This document shows, piece after piece, positions 54,127 to 62,985 of a DNA stretch of 64,000 bases. The notes under the pieces are model-generated. The model did not search any database. It was given only the letters and a program-made list of their open reading frames with translations, and was not told the origin of the DNA. The stretch is from Enhydrobacter sp. (GTDB lineage: Bacteria > Pseudomonadota > Alphaproteobacteria > Reyranellales > Reyranellaceae): assembly GCA_025808875.1 (NCBI GenBank), contig CP075528.1, positions 2,912,473 through 2,976,472 of the forward strand, given 5' to 3'. Position 1 is the stretch's first letter. Each line of letters opens with the position of its first letter. Both the position numbers and the translations under genes were made by a program.

Positions 54127-54426
54127 TCAGCCGTGATTCGGGTGCGACTTCTCGAACGCCTGCTTCTGATCCCCGGAGGCTTCCTTCTGATGCTTCGCCT
54201 TCCACTCGTCGTACGGCATGCCGTAGACGATCTCGCGCGCCTTGGGATCGGCGATCTCGATGCCCTGCTTGCCCGCCTCCTCGCGATACCAGCGCGAGAG
54301 ACAGTTGCGGCAGAAGCCGGCGAGATTCATCAGATCGATGTTCTGTACGTCCGTGCGCTCTTGGAGGTGCGCGACTAGCCGGCGGAAGGCGGCGGCCTCG
54401 AGTTCGGTGCGGGTCTTGTCGTCCAT
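54127..54426 (-). CDS. DUF1244 family protein
   Basis: 99 residues. 'RTELEAAAFRRLVAHLQERT', 'QNIDLMNLAGFCRNCLSRWY' and 'EIVYGMPYDEWKAKHQKEA' match DUF1244, a small cytosolic alphaproteobacterial family with a conserved Cys-x-x-Cys that may bind metal. Function unknown. Its stop codon is 15 bp from repeat copy B. Confidence 0.9.
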   Translation of the reverse strand: MDDKTRTELEAAAFRRLVAHLQERTDVQNIDLMNLAGFCRNCLSRWYREEAGKQGIEIADPKAREIVYGMPYDEWKAKHQKEASGDQKQAFEKSHPNHG

Positions 54427-54459
54427 GGCGACCTCCTGGGCAGTTGCTTCGATATAGGT

Positions 54460-55224
54460 TCAGGCGAGAGCCGCGGCAACGGCCGCGCCGATCGCCGGCG
54501 CCAGCCGCCCCGCCCACTGCCGGGCCGCCTCGGGCGTGGCGATCAGATCCTGGCGAACCTCGAGCGAGCAGTGCGGCAGGCTCCGCGGCCGGGCATGGGC
54601 GGTGAGCGTGTACTCGTAGGAGGCGCGCGCCGAGTAGGGTTCGTTGTCGCCGACCGTCAGCGACGGATCGCGGCGCAACTCCGCCAGCAGCGGATCGGGC
54701 AGGCGCGGATCGTCGTTCCACAGCACGCCGACCTGCCATGGCCGGTCGAAGCCGTTCATGCGCGGCGTGAAGCTGTGCACCACCAGCAGGCAGATCCGGC
54801 GGCCGTCCTCCGTCATCCGGTCGAGCTGGCGGTCGACCTCGCGATGGTAGGGCCAGAAGCAGGCCTCGGCGCGCGCGTCGGCCTGTTGCTTCGTGAGCCC
54901 GGCATTGGCGGGGACGCGCGTGCCGTCGCTGACGTCGGGGATCGAGCCCTCGCCGCCCGGCCAGCGGTTGCAGTCGATGACGAGGCGCGAGTAACCCGAT
55001 GCCACCAGCGGCGCGTCGAGCCGGTGCGCCAGTTCGATCGCGGCGTCGAGGCCGCCGATGTCCCAGCCGATGTGCCGCGCGAGTTCGCTGTCGGCGATGC
55101 CGAGATCGCCGAGCGCCTTCGGCACGGCCTTGCTGGCGTGATCGCACAACAGCAGGAGCGGCGCACGTCCCGTCGCGTTGTGCACGGAAAACGCGGGAGG
55201 ATCGCCGGGACCGAGCAGTTGCAT
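54460..55224 (-). CDS. N-formylglutamate amidohydrolase family protein
   Basis: 254 residues from ATG 55224. 'LLLLCDHASKAVPKALGDLG' and 'HIGWDIGGLDAAIELAHRLD' carry the His/Asp metal site of the family, with 'YSRLVIDCNRWPGGEGSIPD' and 'VVHSFTPRMNG' further on. It hydrolyses N-formylglutamate or related N-acyl amino acids. No histidine-degradation genes are adjacent, so the natural substrate may differ. It is 33 bp from the DUF1244 gene on the same strand and divergent from the kinase gene with a 29-bp gap. Confidence 0.9.
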   Translation of the reverse strand: MQLLGPGDPPAFSVHNATGRAPLLLLCDHASKAVPKALGDLGIADSELARHIGWDIGGLDAAIELAHRLDAPLVASGYSRLVIDCNRWPGGEGSIPDVSDGTRVPANAGLTKQQADARAEACFWPYHREVDRQLDRMTEDGRRICLLVVHSFTPRMNGFDRPWQVGVLWNDDPRLPDPLLAELRRDPSLTVGDNEPYSARASYEYTLTAHARPRSLPHCSLEVRQDLIATPEAARQWAGRLAPAIGAAVAAALA

Positions 55225-55253
55225 CGCGCCCCTATAGTGGGAAGATGGCGCCA

Positions 55254-56525
55254 ATGAAAGACGCCGACGCCCGCGCCCTGTTGCGCGACCTGTTCGACGC
55301 GGCGCTCGCCGCCGCGCGGCCCGCAACCTGCCTCGCGCCCCATGTCGACAGGCTCACGCCGCCCAGGGGCCGCACCGTGGTGATCGGCGCAGGCAAGGCA
55401 AGTGCCGCCATGGCCCGCGCGCTGGAGGATCGCTGGCCGCATCCGCTCGAAGGCCTGGTCGTCACGCGCTACGGCTACGCCGAAAGCTGCAGGCGCATCG
55501 AGATCGTCGAGGCGGCGCATCCCGTGCCCGACGAGAAGGGCCGCGCCGCCGCCGGCCGCATCCTCGAGCGCGTGCGGGGCCTTCGCGCGGACGACCTCGT
55601 GCTCTGCCTCGTCTCGGGCGGCGCGTCGGCGCTGCTCGCCCTGCCCGCGCCCGGCCTGGCGCTCGCCGACAAGCAGGCGGTCAATCGCGCGCTGCTGACG
55701 TCGGGCGCCAACATCGGTGAGATGAACACGGTGCGAAAGCACCTCTCCGCCATCAAGGGCGGCCGGCTCGCCATCGCCGCGCAGCCGGCGCGAGTGCTGG
55801 CGTGGCTGATCTCCGACGTGCCCAACGACGATCCCGGCGTGATCGGCTCCGGCCCGACCGTGCCCGACCGCACGACCTTCGCCGACGCACTCGCCGTGCT
55901 GAAGAAGTATCGCATCGATCCGCCCGATGCGGTGCGCGCGCACCTGGAAGCGGGCGCCGCGGGCCGGATCGAGGAGACGCCCAAGCCCGGCGATCCGAGG
56001 CTGGCGCGCGTCGAAAACGTGATCGTCGCCGCGCCGGCGCGTTCCCTCGAGGCCGCGGCCGCACTCGCGCGCGCGCGCAGCTGCGACGCCGTGGTGCTGG
56101 GCGACAGTCTCGAAGGCGAGGCGCGCGAGCTCGGCGCCGAGCACGCCCGGCAGGCGCTGGCGCGCAAGGTGGCCAGACCCACCGTCATCCTGTCGGGCGG
56201 CGAGACCACCGTCACCGTGCGCGGTGCGGGCCGCGGCGGACGCAACGTCGAATACCTGCTCGCCGAGGCGATCGCCGCCAATGGCGCAGCCAATGTCTGG
56301 GGCCTGTCGGCGGACACCGACGGCGTCGACGGCGCGGAGGAGATCGCGGGCGCCCTCTTCGCCCCCGACACGCTGGCGCGCGCCCGGGCCAAGGGCTGCG
56401 ACCCGCAGGCGATGCTCGACGACAACGACGGCCACGGCTTCTTCGGGATGCTGGGCGACAGCCTCGTCACCGGGCCGACGCGCACCAACGTCAACGACTT
56501 CAGGGCAACCTTGATCGTGCCATGA
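55254..56525 (+). CDS. Glycerate 2-kinase / TtuD-type MOFRL family protein
   Basis: 423 residues from ATG 55254 (GGGAAGA upstream; ATG 55245 is nearer the site and less likely). 'VVIGAGKASAAMARALEDRW', 'LCLVSGGASALLALPAPGLA', 'NTVRKHLSAIKGGRLA' and the MOFRL end 'LSADTDGVDGAEEIAGALF' define the type 2 glycerate kinases, earlier annotated as hydroxypyruvate reductases. It makes 2-phosphoglycerate from glycerate, linking tartrate, threonate or glyoxylate breakdown to glycolysis, which fits pyruvate kinase and the threonate genes downstream. Confidence 0.92.
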   Translation: MKDADARALLRDLFDAALAAARPATCLAPHVDRLTPPRGRTVVIGAGKASAAMARALEDRWPHPLEGLVVTRYGYAESCRRIEIVEAAHPVPDEKGRAAAGRILERVRGLRADDLVLCLVSGGASALLALPAPGLALADKQAVNRALLTSGANIGEMNTVRKHLSAIKGGRLAIAAQPARVLAWLISDVPNDDPGVIGSGPTVPDRTTFADALAVLKKYRIDPPDAVRAHLEAGAAGRIEETPKPGDPRLARVENVIVAAPARSLEAAAALARARSCDAVVLGDSLEGEARELGAEHARQALARKVARPTVILSGGETTVTVRGAGRGGRNVEYLLAEAIAANGAANVWGLSADTDGVDGAEEIAGALFAPDTLARARAKGCDPQAMLDDNDGHGFFGMLGDSLVTGPTRTNVNDFRATLIVP

Positions 56526-56941
56526 CCACCTATGCCGGATCCTGCCACTGCGGCGCCATCCAGATCGCCTTCACCACCGCGAAGAGGCCGGAGGAGATGC
56601 GGGTCGGCCGCTGCTCCTGCACCTTCTGCCGCCGCCATGGCGCGCGCACCATGGGCGATCCCGCCGGCTCGGTGGAGTTCCGAGCGGCGCCGGGGACAGT
56701 GTCGCGCTACCGCTTCGGCCTCGGCATCACGGACTATCTCGTGTGCAGCAAGTGCGGGACGTACGTGGGCGCCGTCATGGAGGACGAGGGCCGGTTGATC
56801 GCGACGCTGAACGTCAATTCTCTGGATATTCGCGATACGTTCGATCCCGCGCCGCCGCTGCACGTTTATGACGGCGAGGACGAACAGCGTCGACGCAAGA
56901 GACGCCGGAAGTTCTGGATGAAGGCGTCGGTGGTCGGTTAG
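56522..56941 (+). CDS. GFA-family zinc protein (glutathione-dependent formaldehyde-activating like)
   Basis: 139 residues; the ATG overlaps the kinase stop (ATGA). Zinc-binding motifs: 'YAGSCHCGAIQIAF', 'GRCSCTFCRRHGA' and 'YLVCSKCGTYVGAV', the Mss4/GFA fold. Such proteins are mostly uncharacterised, and only some bind glutathione adducts. The basic C-terminal tail 'EDEQRRRKRRRKFWMKA' is unusual and could contact nucleic acid. Confidence 0.85.
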   Translation: MTTYAGSCHCGAIQIAFTTAKRPEEMRVGRCSCTFCRRHGARTMGDPAGSVEFRAAPGTVSRYRFGLGITDYLVCSKCGTYVGAVMEDEGRLIATLNVNSLDIRDTFDPAPPLHVYDGEDEQRRRKRRRKFWMKASVVG

Positions 56942-56973
56942 AGTCCGCCGATGCGAACCGACGCGCCTCTTCT

Positions 56974-57076
56974 CCTCCCCTTGCGCCAGCAAGGGGAGGT
57001 GTCGGCGTTTTACGCCGACGGAGGGGTCACGACCCCTCCGGCCCTTCGGGCCACCTCCCCAGCTCCGCTGGGGAGG
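56974..57076 (+). repeat. Five-hairpin structured element covering the otnK ribosome binding site
   Basis: Five perfect inverted repeats lie back to back: 56974-56999 (11-bp stem, GCCA loop), 57001-57019 (7-bp GTCGGCG stem, TTTTA loop), 57020-57039 (8-bp GGAGGGGT stem), 57040-57052 (5-bp GGCCC stem) and 57054-57076 (10-bp CCTCCCCAGC stem, TCC loop). GGGGAGGTG of the first can instead pair with CACCTCCCC of the last. The final hairpin contains the GGGGAGG before otnK. It looks like a dispersed palindromic repeat, with possible regulatory effect on translation. Confidence 0.75.
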
Positions 57077-57089
57077 AATGGCTAGAGCC

Positions 57090-58346
57090 ATGGCCATTCT
57101 GGGCGTCATCGCCGACGACTTCACCGGCGCCACCGACATCGCCGGCGTGCTGGTGAAGGGCGGCATGCGCACCATCCAGACCATCGGCGTGCCGCCGGCG
57201 GGGACAATCCCCGATGACGTGGACGCCGTGGTGGTCGCGCTCAAGAGCCGTTCGATCGCCGCGCAGGACGCCGTCGCACAGTCGCTCGACGCGCTGAAGG
57301 CCCTGCAGGCGGCGGGCTGCTCGAGGTTCTTCTTCAAGTACTGCTCGACCTTCGATTCGACCGACGCCGGCAATATCGGCCCGGTGGGCGATGCGTTGCT
57401 CGATGCGCTGGGCGCCAGGCAGGCGATCTACTGCCCCGCCTTTCCCGAGAACGGACGAACGATCTTCTTCGGCCACCTGTTCGTCGGCAGCGTGCTGCTG
57501 TCGGACTCGCACATGCGGCACCATCCCCTCACGCCGATGACCGACGCGAGCCTGGTGCGCGTGCTGCAGCGCCAGACTCGGCACAAGGTCGGGCTGGTGC
57601 CGCTCAAGCAGGTCCAGTCCGGCGCGGCTGCGTTGCGCAGCGCCCTCGACACCCTCGCCACGGACGGCGTGCGCCATGTCGTGGTCGACGCAGTGGCCGA
57701 CAACGACCTCGGCATCATCGGCGAGGCGGTGGGCGACGACGTGCTGGTGACCGGCGGTTCCGGCGTGGCGCTCGGACTGCCGGCGGCCTGGCGCCGTCGC
57801 GGATTGCTCGCTCACAAGCCGAACGCCGACTCGCTGCCGAAGATCGACGGCGCAGCGGCCGTGCTCGCCGGATCGTGCTCGGCTGCGACGCTCGGCCAGA
57901 TCGCGGCGTTCGAGGGAGCCCGCCTGGCGCTCGACACGGACGCGATCTGCCGCGGCGAGGACGTCGCCGCCAGGGCGCTCGACTGGGCCAGGGGCAGGCT
58001 GGGCAACGGGCCGATCCTGCTGTCGGCCAGCGACAAGCCGGAGGCGGTCAAGGCGCTGCAAGCCAGGTACGGCGTCGACAAATCGAGCCAGGCCATCGAG
58101 AAGACCATGGCGACGCTGGCGCGCGGCCTCGTCGCGGCGGGCGTCGGCAGGCTGGTCGTGGCGGGCGGCGAGACGTCGGGCGCCGTGGTGAGCGCGCTCG
58201 ACGTGACGGCGCTACGCATCGGCCCCGAGATCGACCCCGGCGTGCCGTGGACGGCATCGGTCGGCAAGAAGCCGCTGTTGCTCGCGTTGAAGTCGGGCAA
58301 TTTCGGCGCAGCCGATTTCTTCACCAAGGCGTTTCGGAAGACATGA
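57090..58346 (+). CDS. otnK: 3-oxo-tetronate kinase (four-carbon acid sugar kinase)
   Basis: 418 residues from ATG 57090 (MAILGVIADDFTGATDIAG, the classic N-terminus); ATG 57078 would leave no space after the GGAGG. Further family motifs: 'FFKYCSTFDSTDAGNIGPVG', 'YCPAFPENGRTIFFGHLFVG', and C-terminal 'LVVAGGETSGAVVSALDV' for ATP binding. It phosphorylates 3-oxo-tetronate in L-threonate/D-erythronate breakdown. It overlaps otnC by 4 bp and lies directly after a multi-hairpin element. Confidence 0.92.
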   Translation: MAILGVIADDFTGATDIAGVLVKGGMRTIQTIGVPPAGTIPDDVDAVVVALKSRSIAAQDAVAQSLDALKALQAAGCSRFFFKYCSTFDSTDAGNIGPVGDALLDALGARQAIYCPAFPENGRTIFFGHLFVGSVLLSDSHMRHHPLTPMTDASLVRVLQRQTRHKVGLVPLKQVQSGAAALRSALDTLATDGVRHVVVDAVADNDLGIIGEAVGDDVLVTGGSGVALGLPAAWRRRGLLAHKPNADSLPKIDGAAAVLAGSCSAATLGQIAAFEGARLALDTDAICRGEDVAARALDWARGRLGNGPILLSASDKPEAVKALQARYGVDKSSQAIEKTMATLARGLVAAGVGRLVVAGGETSGAVVSALDVTALRIGPEIDPGVPWTASVGKKPLLLALKSGNFGAADFFTKAFRKT

Positions 58347-58987
58347 GCGAAGAAGCCAAGGCCCGCGAGGCCGTCTGCGCGCTCGGCGCCAAGCTCGCCG
58401 CGCGCGGTCTCTGCCCCGGCACCTCGGGCAACATCTCCGTGCGCATCGCCGACGGCTGGCTGATGACGCCGACCAACTCCTCGCTGGGCGAGCTCGAGCC
58501 GGGCCGGCTCTCGAAGCTCGACCTCGGCGGCCGGCACGTCGGCGGCGACCCGCCGACCAAGGAGGCGCTGCTGCATCGCTCGGTCTACGACGTGCGGCCC
58601 AGGGACGGCGCCATCGTGCATCTCCATTGCACGCACGCCGTCGCCGTCTCCTGCCTCGATCCGTCGTGCCACCACGGCACGGAGACGACGCTGCCGCCGA
58701 TCACGCCCTACTTCGTGATGCGGGTCGGCAAGCTGCCTCTGGTGCCCTACTTCAAGCCGGGTGATCCGAAGCTCGCCGACGCGATCCGCGAATACGCCAA
58801 GGGGCATCGCGCCGTGCTGCTCGCCAACCACGGGCCGGTCGTCGCCGGGACGTCGCTCTCGGCCGCTTCGGCCTCGATCGAGGAGCTGGAGGAGACCGCC
58901 AAGCTCCACCTGCTGCTGCAGGGCTTCAAGGTCCGCCTGCTGACCGACTCGCAGGTGCGCGACGTCGAGGAGGCGTTTCCGTCGTGA
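58343..58987 (+). CDS. otnC: 3-oxo-tetronate 4-phosphate decarboxylase (class II aldolase family)
   Basis: 214 residues. 'LCPGTSGNISVRIADGWLMT', the zinc site 'GAIVHLHCTHAVAVSCLD' (HxH), catalytic Glu in 'TKEALLHRSVYDV' and the third His in 'AVLLANHGPVVAGTSL' define the class II aldolase/adducin fold of OtnC. It decarboxylates the phosphorylated oxo acid to dihydroxyacetone phosphate. Start overlaps the otnK stop. Confidence 0.9.
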   Translation: MSEEAKAREAVCALGAKLAARGLCPGTSGNISVRIADGWLMTPTNSSLGELEPGRLSKLDLGGRHVGGDPPTKEALLHRSVYDVRPRDGAIVHLHCTHAVAVSCLDPSCHHGTETTLPPITPYFVMRVGKLPLVPYFKPGDPKLADAIREYAKGHRAVLLANHGPVVAGTSLSAASASIEELEETAKLHLLLQGFKVRLLTDSQVRDVEEAFPS

Positions 58988-59004
58988 AGCAGGAGGTTTG
59001 ATCC

Positions 59005-59919
59005 ATGGCGGACAGGAACACGCCCACCGTCGCCTTCATCGGCCTGGGCTCGATGGGCTTGGGCATGGCGAAGAATCTGCTGAAGGCGGGGCATCGCGTG
59101 ATCGGTGTCGATCCGGCGACGGCGGCGCGCGACGCCTTCGCGGCAGCGGGCGGCGCGATCGAGACGACACCCGCGGCCGCCGCCACGGTTGCCGATGTGG
59201 TGATCGTCGCGGTGGTGAACGCCCAACAGGTCGAAGCCGTGCTGCACGGCGAGAACGGCGCGATCGGCGCGCTGCGCAAGGGCGGCCTCGTCATGCAATG
59301 CGCGACGGTTCCCGCCGCCTTCGCCCGCACGCTCGGCGAGCGGCTGGCCGCCGGCGGGCACGTCCTGCTCGACGCGCCGATGTCGGGCGGGCGCGCCCGC
59401 GCCGAGTCGGGCGAGCTCACCTACATGGCGTCCGGCTCGCCGGCCGCCTTTGCCGCCGCCGAATCGATACTGGCCGCGACCTCGGCCAAGGTGTTCCGCC
59501 TCGGCGACGCGCCGGGCATCGGATCGCTCGTCAAGACGGTCAACCAGCTCCTGGCCGGCGTGCACATCGCCGCCGCCGCCGAGGCCGTGGCGCTCGCCGC
59601 CAGGGCCGGCGCCGACACGCGCGCCGTCTACGAGGTGATCTCCGCCAGCGCCGGCAATTCGTGGATGTTCGGCAATCGCGTGCCGCACATGCTGGACGAC
59701 GACTACACGCCGCTCTCCGCCGTCGAGATCTTCGTCAAGGATCTCGGCCTGGTGCTGAACACCGGCCACGAGCTTCGGTTGCCGCTTCCCCTGGCCGCGA
59801 CGGCCCACCAGCTCTTCCTCGCCGCCGCCGGCGCGGGCTGGGGCAAGCTCGACGATTCGGCCGTCGTGAAGGTCTACGAACAGGCCGGAGACTTCAAAGT
59901 GTCGTCGCCCAAGCGCTAG
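59005..59919 (+). CDS. ltnD: L-threonate dehydrogenase-like (3-hydroxyisobutyrate dehydrogenase family)
   Basis: 304 residues with AGGAGG upstream. NAD-binding 'VAFIGLGSMGLGMAKNLLKA', substrate-binding 'LLDAPMSGGRARAESGELTY' and the catalytic Lys in 'GSLVKTVNQLLAGVHIAAAA' define the beta-hydroxyacid dehydrogenases; the neighbouring otnK and otnC point to LtnD, which oxidises L-threonate. An otnI isomerase gene is not seen between or next to them. 17 bp after otnC, 9 bp before pyk. Confidence 0.87.
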   Translation: MADRNTPTVAFIGLGSMGLGMAKNLLKAGHRVIGVDPATAARDAFAAAGGAIETTPAAAATVADVVIVAVVNAQQVEAVLHGENGAIGALRKGGLVMQCATVPAAFARTLGERLAAGGHVLLDAPMSGGRARAESGELTYMASGSPAAFAAAESILAATSAKVFRLGDAPGIGSLVKTVNQLLAGVHIAAAAEAVALAARAGADTRAVYEVISASAGNSWMFGNRVPHMLDDDYTPLSAVEIFVKDLGLVLNTGHELRLPLPLAATAHQLFLAAAGAGWGKLDDSAVVKVYEQAGDFKVSSPKR

Positions 59920-59928
59920 ACTGGCCCG

Positions 59929-61341
59929 ATGCAGCGTACTCGCTTCACCAAGATCGTGGCCACGCTGGGGCCCGCCTCGTCGACCCGCGAGCGGCTGATC
60001 GCCCTGTTCGAGGCGGGCGCCGATGTCTTCCGTCTCAATTTCAGCCACGGCAACCCGGACGACCATCGCAAGCGGGTCGACCTGCTGCGCGAGCTCGAGG
60101 CCCGGCACAAGCATCCGATCGCCATCCTGATGGACCTGCAGGGACCGAAGCTGCGCCTGGGCACCGTCGCCAAGGGTCCGCTGGAGTTGAAGAAGGGCCA
60201 GAAGCTGCGCTTCGACATGGACAAGGCGCCGGGCACGGCCAAGCGCGTGCCGCTGCCCCATCCCGAGATCTTCAAGGCCGCCCAGCCCGACGGGCTGCTG
60301 CTGATCGACGACGGCAAGGTCCGGCTGCGCATCGTCGCGCACGACGAGAACACGATCGACACCGAAGTCGAGGTCGCGGGCCCGATCAGCGATCGCAAGG
60401 GCGTCAACCTGCCCAACCTCGTGCTGCCGCTGTCACCGATGACGCCGAAGGACCGCAAGGACCTGGATTTCGGCCTGTCGCTCGGAGTCGACTGGGTGGC
60501 GCTGTCGTTCGTTCAGCACGCGAACGACATCGCCGAGCTGAAGAAGCTGGTGGCGGGCCGCGCCGCGGTGATGGCCAAGCTCGAGAAGCCGCAGGCCATC
60601 GAGCATCTCGACGAGATCATCGAGCAGAGTGACGGCGTCATGGTGGCGCGCGGCGATCTCGGCGTGGAGATGCCGCCCGAGGCGGTGCCGCCGCTGCAGA
60701 AGCGCATCCTCGCGGCCTCGCGCATGGCCGGCAAGCCGGCCATCGTCGCCACGCAGATGCTCGATTCGATGGTCCATTCGCCGACACCGACGCGGGCCGA
60801 GGCATCCGACGTGGCGACCGCCGTCTATGACGGTGCCGACGCGGTGATGCTGTCGGCGGAATCGGCGTCGGGCGACTATCCGGTCGAGGCGGTGACGATC
60901 ATGGACCGCATCCTCAAGAGCGTTGAGGCCGATCCGCTCTACCGCCGCCTGATGGATGCGAGCCGCCGCGAGCCCGAGGCGACCACCGCCGACGCGATCA
61001 GCGCCGCCGCCCGGCAATGCGCCCACACGCTCGGCGCCGCCGCCATCGTCACCTACACGAACACCGGCTCGACCACGCTGCGCGCCGCCCGTGAGCGGCC
61101 CGACGTGCGCATCCTTTGCCTGACGCCCAACCTCGCCACGGCGCGCAAGCTCACACTCGCATGGGGCGTGCATCCGGTTCACGGCGAGGATGCACACAAT
61201 TTCGGCGACATGGTGCAGCGCGCCGCCCGCGTGGCGCGCCAGCAGAATCTCGCCCGGCAGGGCGACCGGTTGGTGATCACCGCGGGCGTACCGTTCGGCA
61301 CGCCCGGCGCCACCAATATCCTACGCATCGCCTACGTCTGA
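59929..61341 (+). CDS. pyk: Pyruvate kinase
   Basis: 470 residues. 'TKIVATLGPASSTRERLIAL', 'GADVFRLNFSHGNPDDHRKR', 'AILMDLQGPKLRLG', the signature 'VMAKLEKPQAIEHLDEII' and 'VMVARGDLGVEMPPE', then 'VMLSAESASGDYPVEAV'. It converts phosphoenolpyruvate and ADP to pyruvate and ATP. Placed 9 bp after ltnD, it can carry carbon from threonate or glycerate on to pyruvate. Confidence 0.97.
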   Translation: MQRTRFTKIVATLGPASSTRERLIALFEAGADVFRLNFSHGNPDDHRKRVDLLRELEARHKHPIAILMDLQGPKLRLGTVAKGPLELKKGQKLRFDMDKAPGTAKRVPLPHPEIFKAAQPDGLLLIDDGKVRLRIVAHDENTIDTEVEVAGPISDRKGVNLPNLVLPLSPMTPKDRKDLDFGLSLGVDWVALSFVQHANDIAELKKLVAGRAAVMAKLEKPQAIEHLDEIIEQSDGVMVARGDLGVEMPPEAVPPLQKRILAASRMAGKPAIVATQMLDSMVHSPTPTRAEASDVATAVYDGADAVMLSAESASGDYPVEAVTIMDRILKSVEADPLYRRLMDASRREPEATTADAISAAARQCAHTLGAAAIVTYTNTGSTTLRAARERPDVRILCLTPNLATARKLTLAWGVHPVHGEDAHNFGDMVQRAARVARQQNLARQGDRLVITAGVPFGTPGATNILRIAYV

Positions 61342-61422
61342 GGACGTCTCGCCGCACCCCCGGCGCCCGCGGGGATGCGCGGCACGAAAGCTGCGTAGGC
61401 TCCCTGAAGAAGCATTCGCGGG

Positions 61423-61680
61423 ATGAAGATGGACAACCCCTCCGAGACGAAGCGGCCCTACCGGCCCCGGCGCGCCGGCCTCACCTGGATCGACTTCCTG
61501 GTCATCGCAGCCACCGTGCTGGTATTCGGCGCGGTGGTCATGTCGAGCCGTTCGGCAGAGCGCACGCTGCCGACCCTGTCGGCGCTCACGCCCAACCTGC
61601 CGCTCCAGCCCACGCACGCGGCGGACGACCTCGCCGTCATCGGCGCCAGGATCAAGCTCGCGACCGGCCCCTGGTCCTGA
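61423..61680 (+). CDS. Small membrane protein of unknown function
   Basis: 85 residues (ATG 61423 or 61429). A basic N-terminus 'KRPYRPRRAGLTWIDFL' and one hydrophobic segment 'IDFLVIAATVLVFGAVVM' are followed by a short periplasmic tail. No family recognised. It converges with paaK, 12 bp between stops. Confidence 0.5.
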   Translation: MKMDNPSETKRPYRPRRAGLTWIDFLVIAATVLVFGAVVMSSRSAERTLPTLSALTPNLPLQPTHAADDLAVIGARIKLATGPWS

Positions 61681-61692
61681 CGGCGGGGCGAG

Positions 61693-62985
61693 TCAACCCT
61701 TCGGCCGCTTGTCGATCACGCGCCGCGCCTTGCCCATCGAACGCTCGACGGCGCCCGGCATGGCGACCTCGACCTCCGCGCTCAGCCCGCACATCCCCTT
61801 CAGCCGCCGGGCGAGTTCGGCACCGCTCGCCGCCAGAGCCTCCGCCGCCAGAGCCTCACGCGCCTCGACCCGCACCAGCAGGTCGTCCAGCGCGCCGCTG
61901 CGGCTGAGTTCGATCACGTAGTGGCCCGACAGCGCCGGGTCGCGCAGGATCTGCTCTTCGACCTGGCTGGGAAACAGGTTGACCCCGCGCACGATCAGCA
62001 TGTCGTCGCTGCGGCCGGTGATCTTGGCCATGCGCCGCATCGACGTGACCGAGCCCGGCAACAGCCGCGTCAGGTCGCGCGTGCGGTAGCGCACGACCGG
62101 CATCGCCTCCTTGGTCAGCGAGGTGAAGACCAGCTCACCCGGCTGCCCGTCCGGCACGGGCGCGCCCGATTCCGGATCGACGATCTCGGGATAGAAATGG
62201 TCTTCCCAGATCGTCGGACCGTCCTTGCTCTCGACGAACTCGCAGGCGACGCCCGGGCCGATCACCTCGCTGATGCCGTAGATGTCGGCGGCGTCGATGC
62301 CGAGCCGACGCTCGATCTCGGCGCGCATCGCCTCGGTCCACGGCTCGGCGCCGAAGATCCCGATCCTCATCTTGGTCGCGCGCGGATCGACGCCCTGCCG
62401 GTCGAACTCGTCGGCCAGCGCCAGCATATAGGACGGCGTCATCAGCACGACCCGCGCGCCGAACTCGCGGATCAGCTGGACCTGGCGCTCGCTGAAGCCG
62501 CCCGACATCGGCACCACCGTGCAGCCCAGCCGCTCGGCGCCGTAATGGGCGCCGAGCCCGCCGGTGAACAGGCCGTAGCCGTAGGCATTGTGGATGACGT
62601 CGCCCGGCCGCGCGCCGCCGGCATGAAGCGAGCGCGCCATCAGGTCGGACCAGGTCGCGATGTCGCGCGCCGAGTAGCCGACCACCGTCGGCCGGCCGGT
62701 CGTGCCGCTAGAGGCATGGACGCGCACGCACTTCTCGCGCGGGATCGCGAACATGCCGTAGGGATAGGCGTCGCGCAGATCGCCCTTGACGGTGAAGGGG
62801 AAGCGCCGGAGATCGTCGAGCGACTCGAGATCCTCCGGCCGCACGCCCGCCGCCTCGCACTTGGCGCGATACGGCGCCTGGTTGTCGTAGGCGTGCCGCA
62901 GCGTCTCCCGCAGGCGCTTCAATTGCAGCCCGCGCAGCGCGTCGAGCGAGAGGTCGAACTCGGGGAAAAGCCTGTCGGTCTTCAC
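61693..62985 (-). CDS. paaK: Phenylacetate-CoA ligase family protein
   Basis: 430 residues. Adenylation motifs: 'VRVHASSGTTGRPTVVGYSA', 'GGLGAHYGAERLGCTVVPMS', 'GISEVIGPGVACEF' and 'YRTRDLTRLLPG', with the C-terminal 'GRSDDMLIVRGVNLFPSQVE' and a final 'GKARRVIDKR' containing the catalytic Lys region. It activates phenylacetate or a related aryl acid to the CoA ester in the cytosol. Other paa genes are not in the window, so it may be a paralog. Its ATG overlaps the stop of the DUF2339 gene. Confidence 0.92.
   Translation of the reverse strand: MKTDRLFPEFDLSLDALRGLQLKRLRETLRHAYDNQAPYRAKCEAAGVRPEDLESLDDLRRFPFTVKGDLRDAYPYGMFAIPREKCVRVHASSGTTGRPTVVGYSARDIATWSDLMARSLHAGGARPGDVIHNAYGYGLFTGGLGAHYGAERLGCTVVPMSGGFSERQVQLIREFGARVVLMTPSYMLALADEFDRQGVDPRATKMRIGIFGAEPWTEAMRAEIERRLGIDAADIYGISEVIGPGVACEFVESKDGPTIWEDHFYPEIVDPESGAPVPDGQPGELVFTSLTKEAMPVVRYRTRDLTRLLPGSVTSMRRMAKITGRSDDMLIVRGVNLFPSQVEEQILRDPALSGHYVIELSRSGALDDLLVRVEAREALAAEALAASGAELARRLKGMCGLSAEVEVAMPGAVERSMGKARRVIDKRPKG

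Noticed and set aside
53643..54605. Plus-strand open frame through repeat copy B continuing antisense to DUF1244
   Set aside because: Same reasons as for copy A; it also lacks a ribosome binding site and covers a recognised gene on the other strand.
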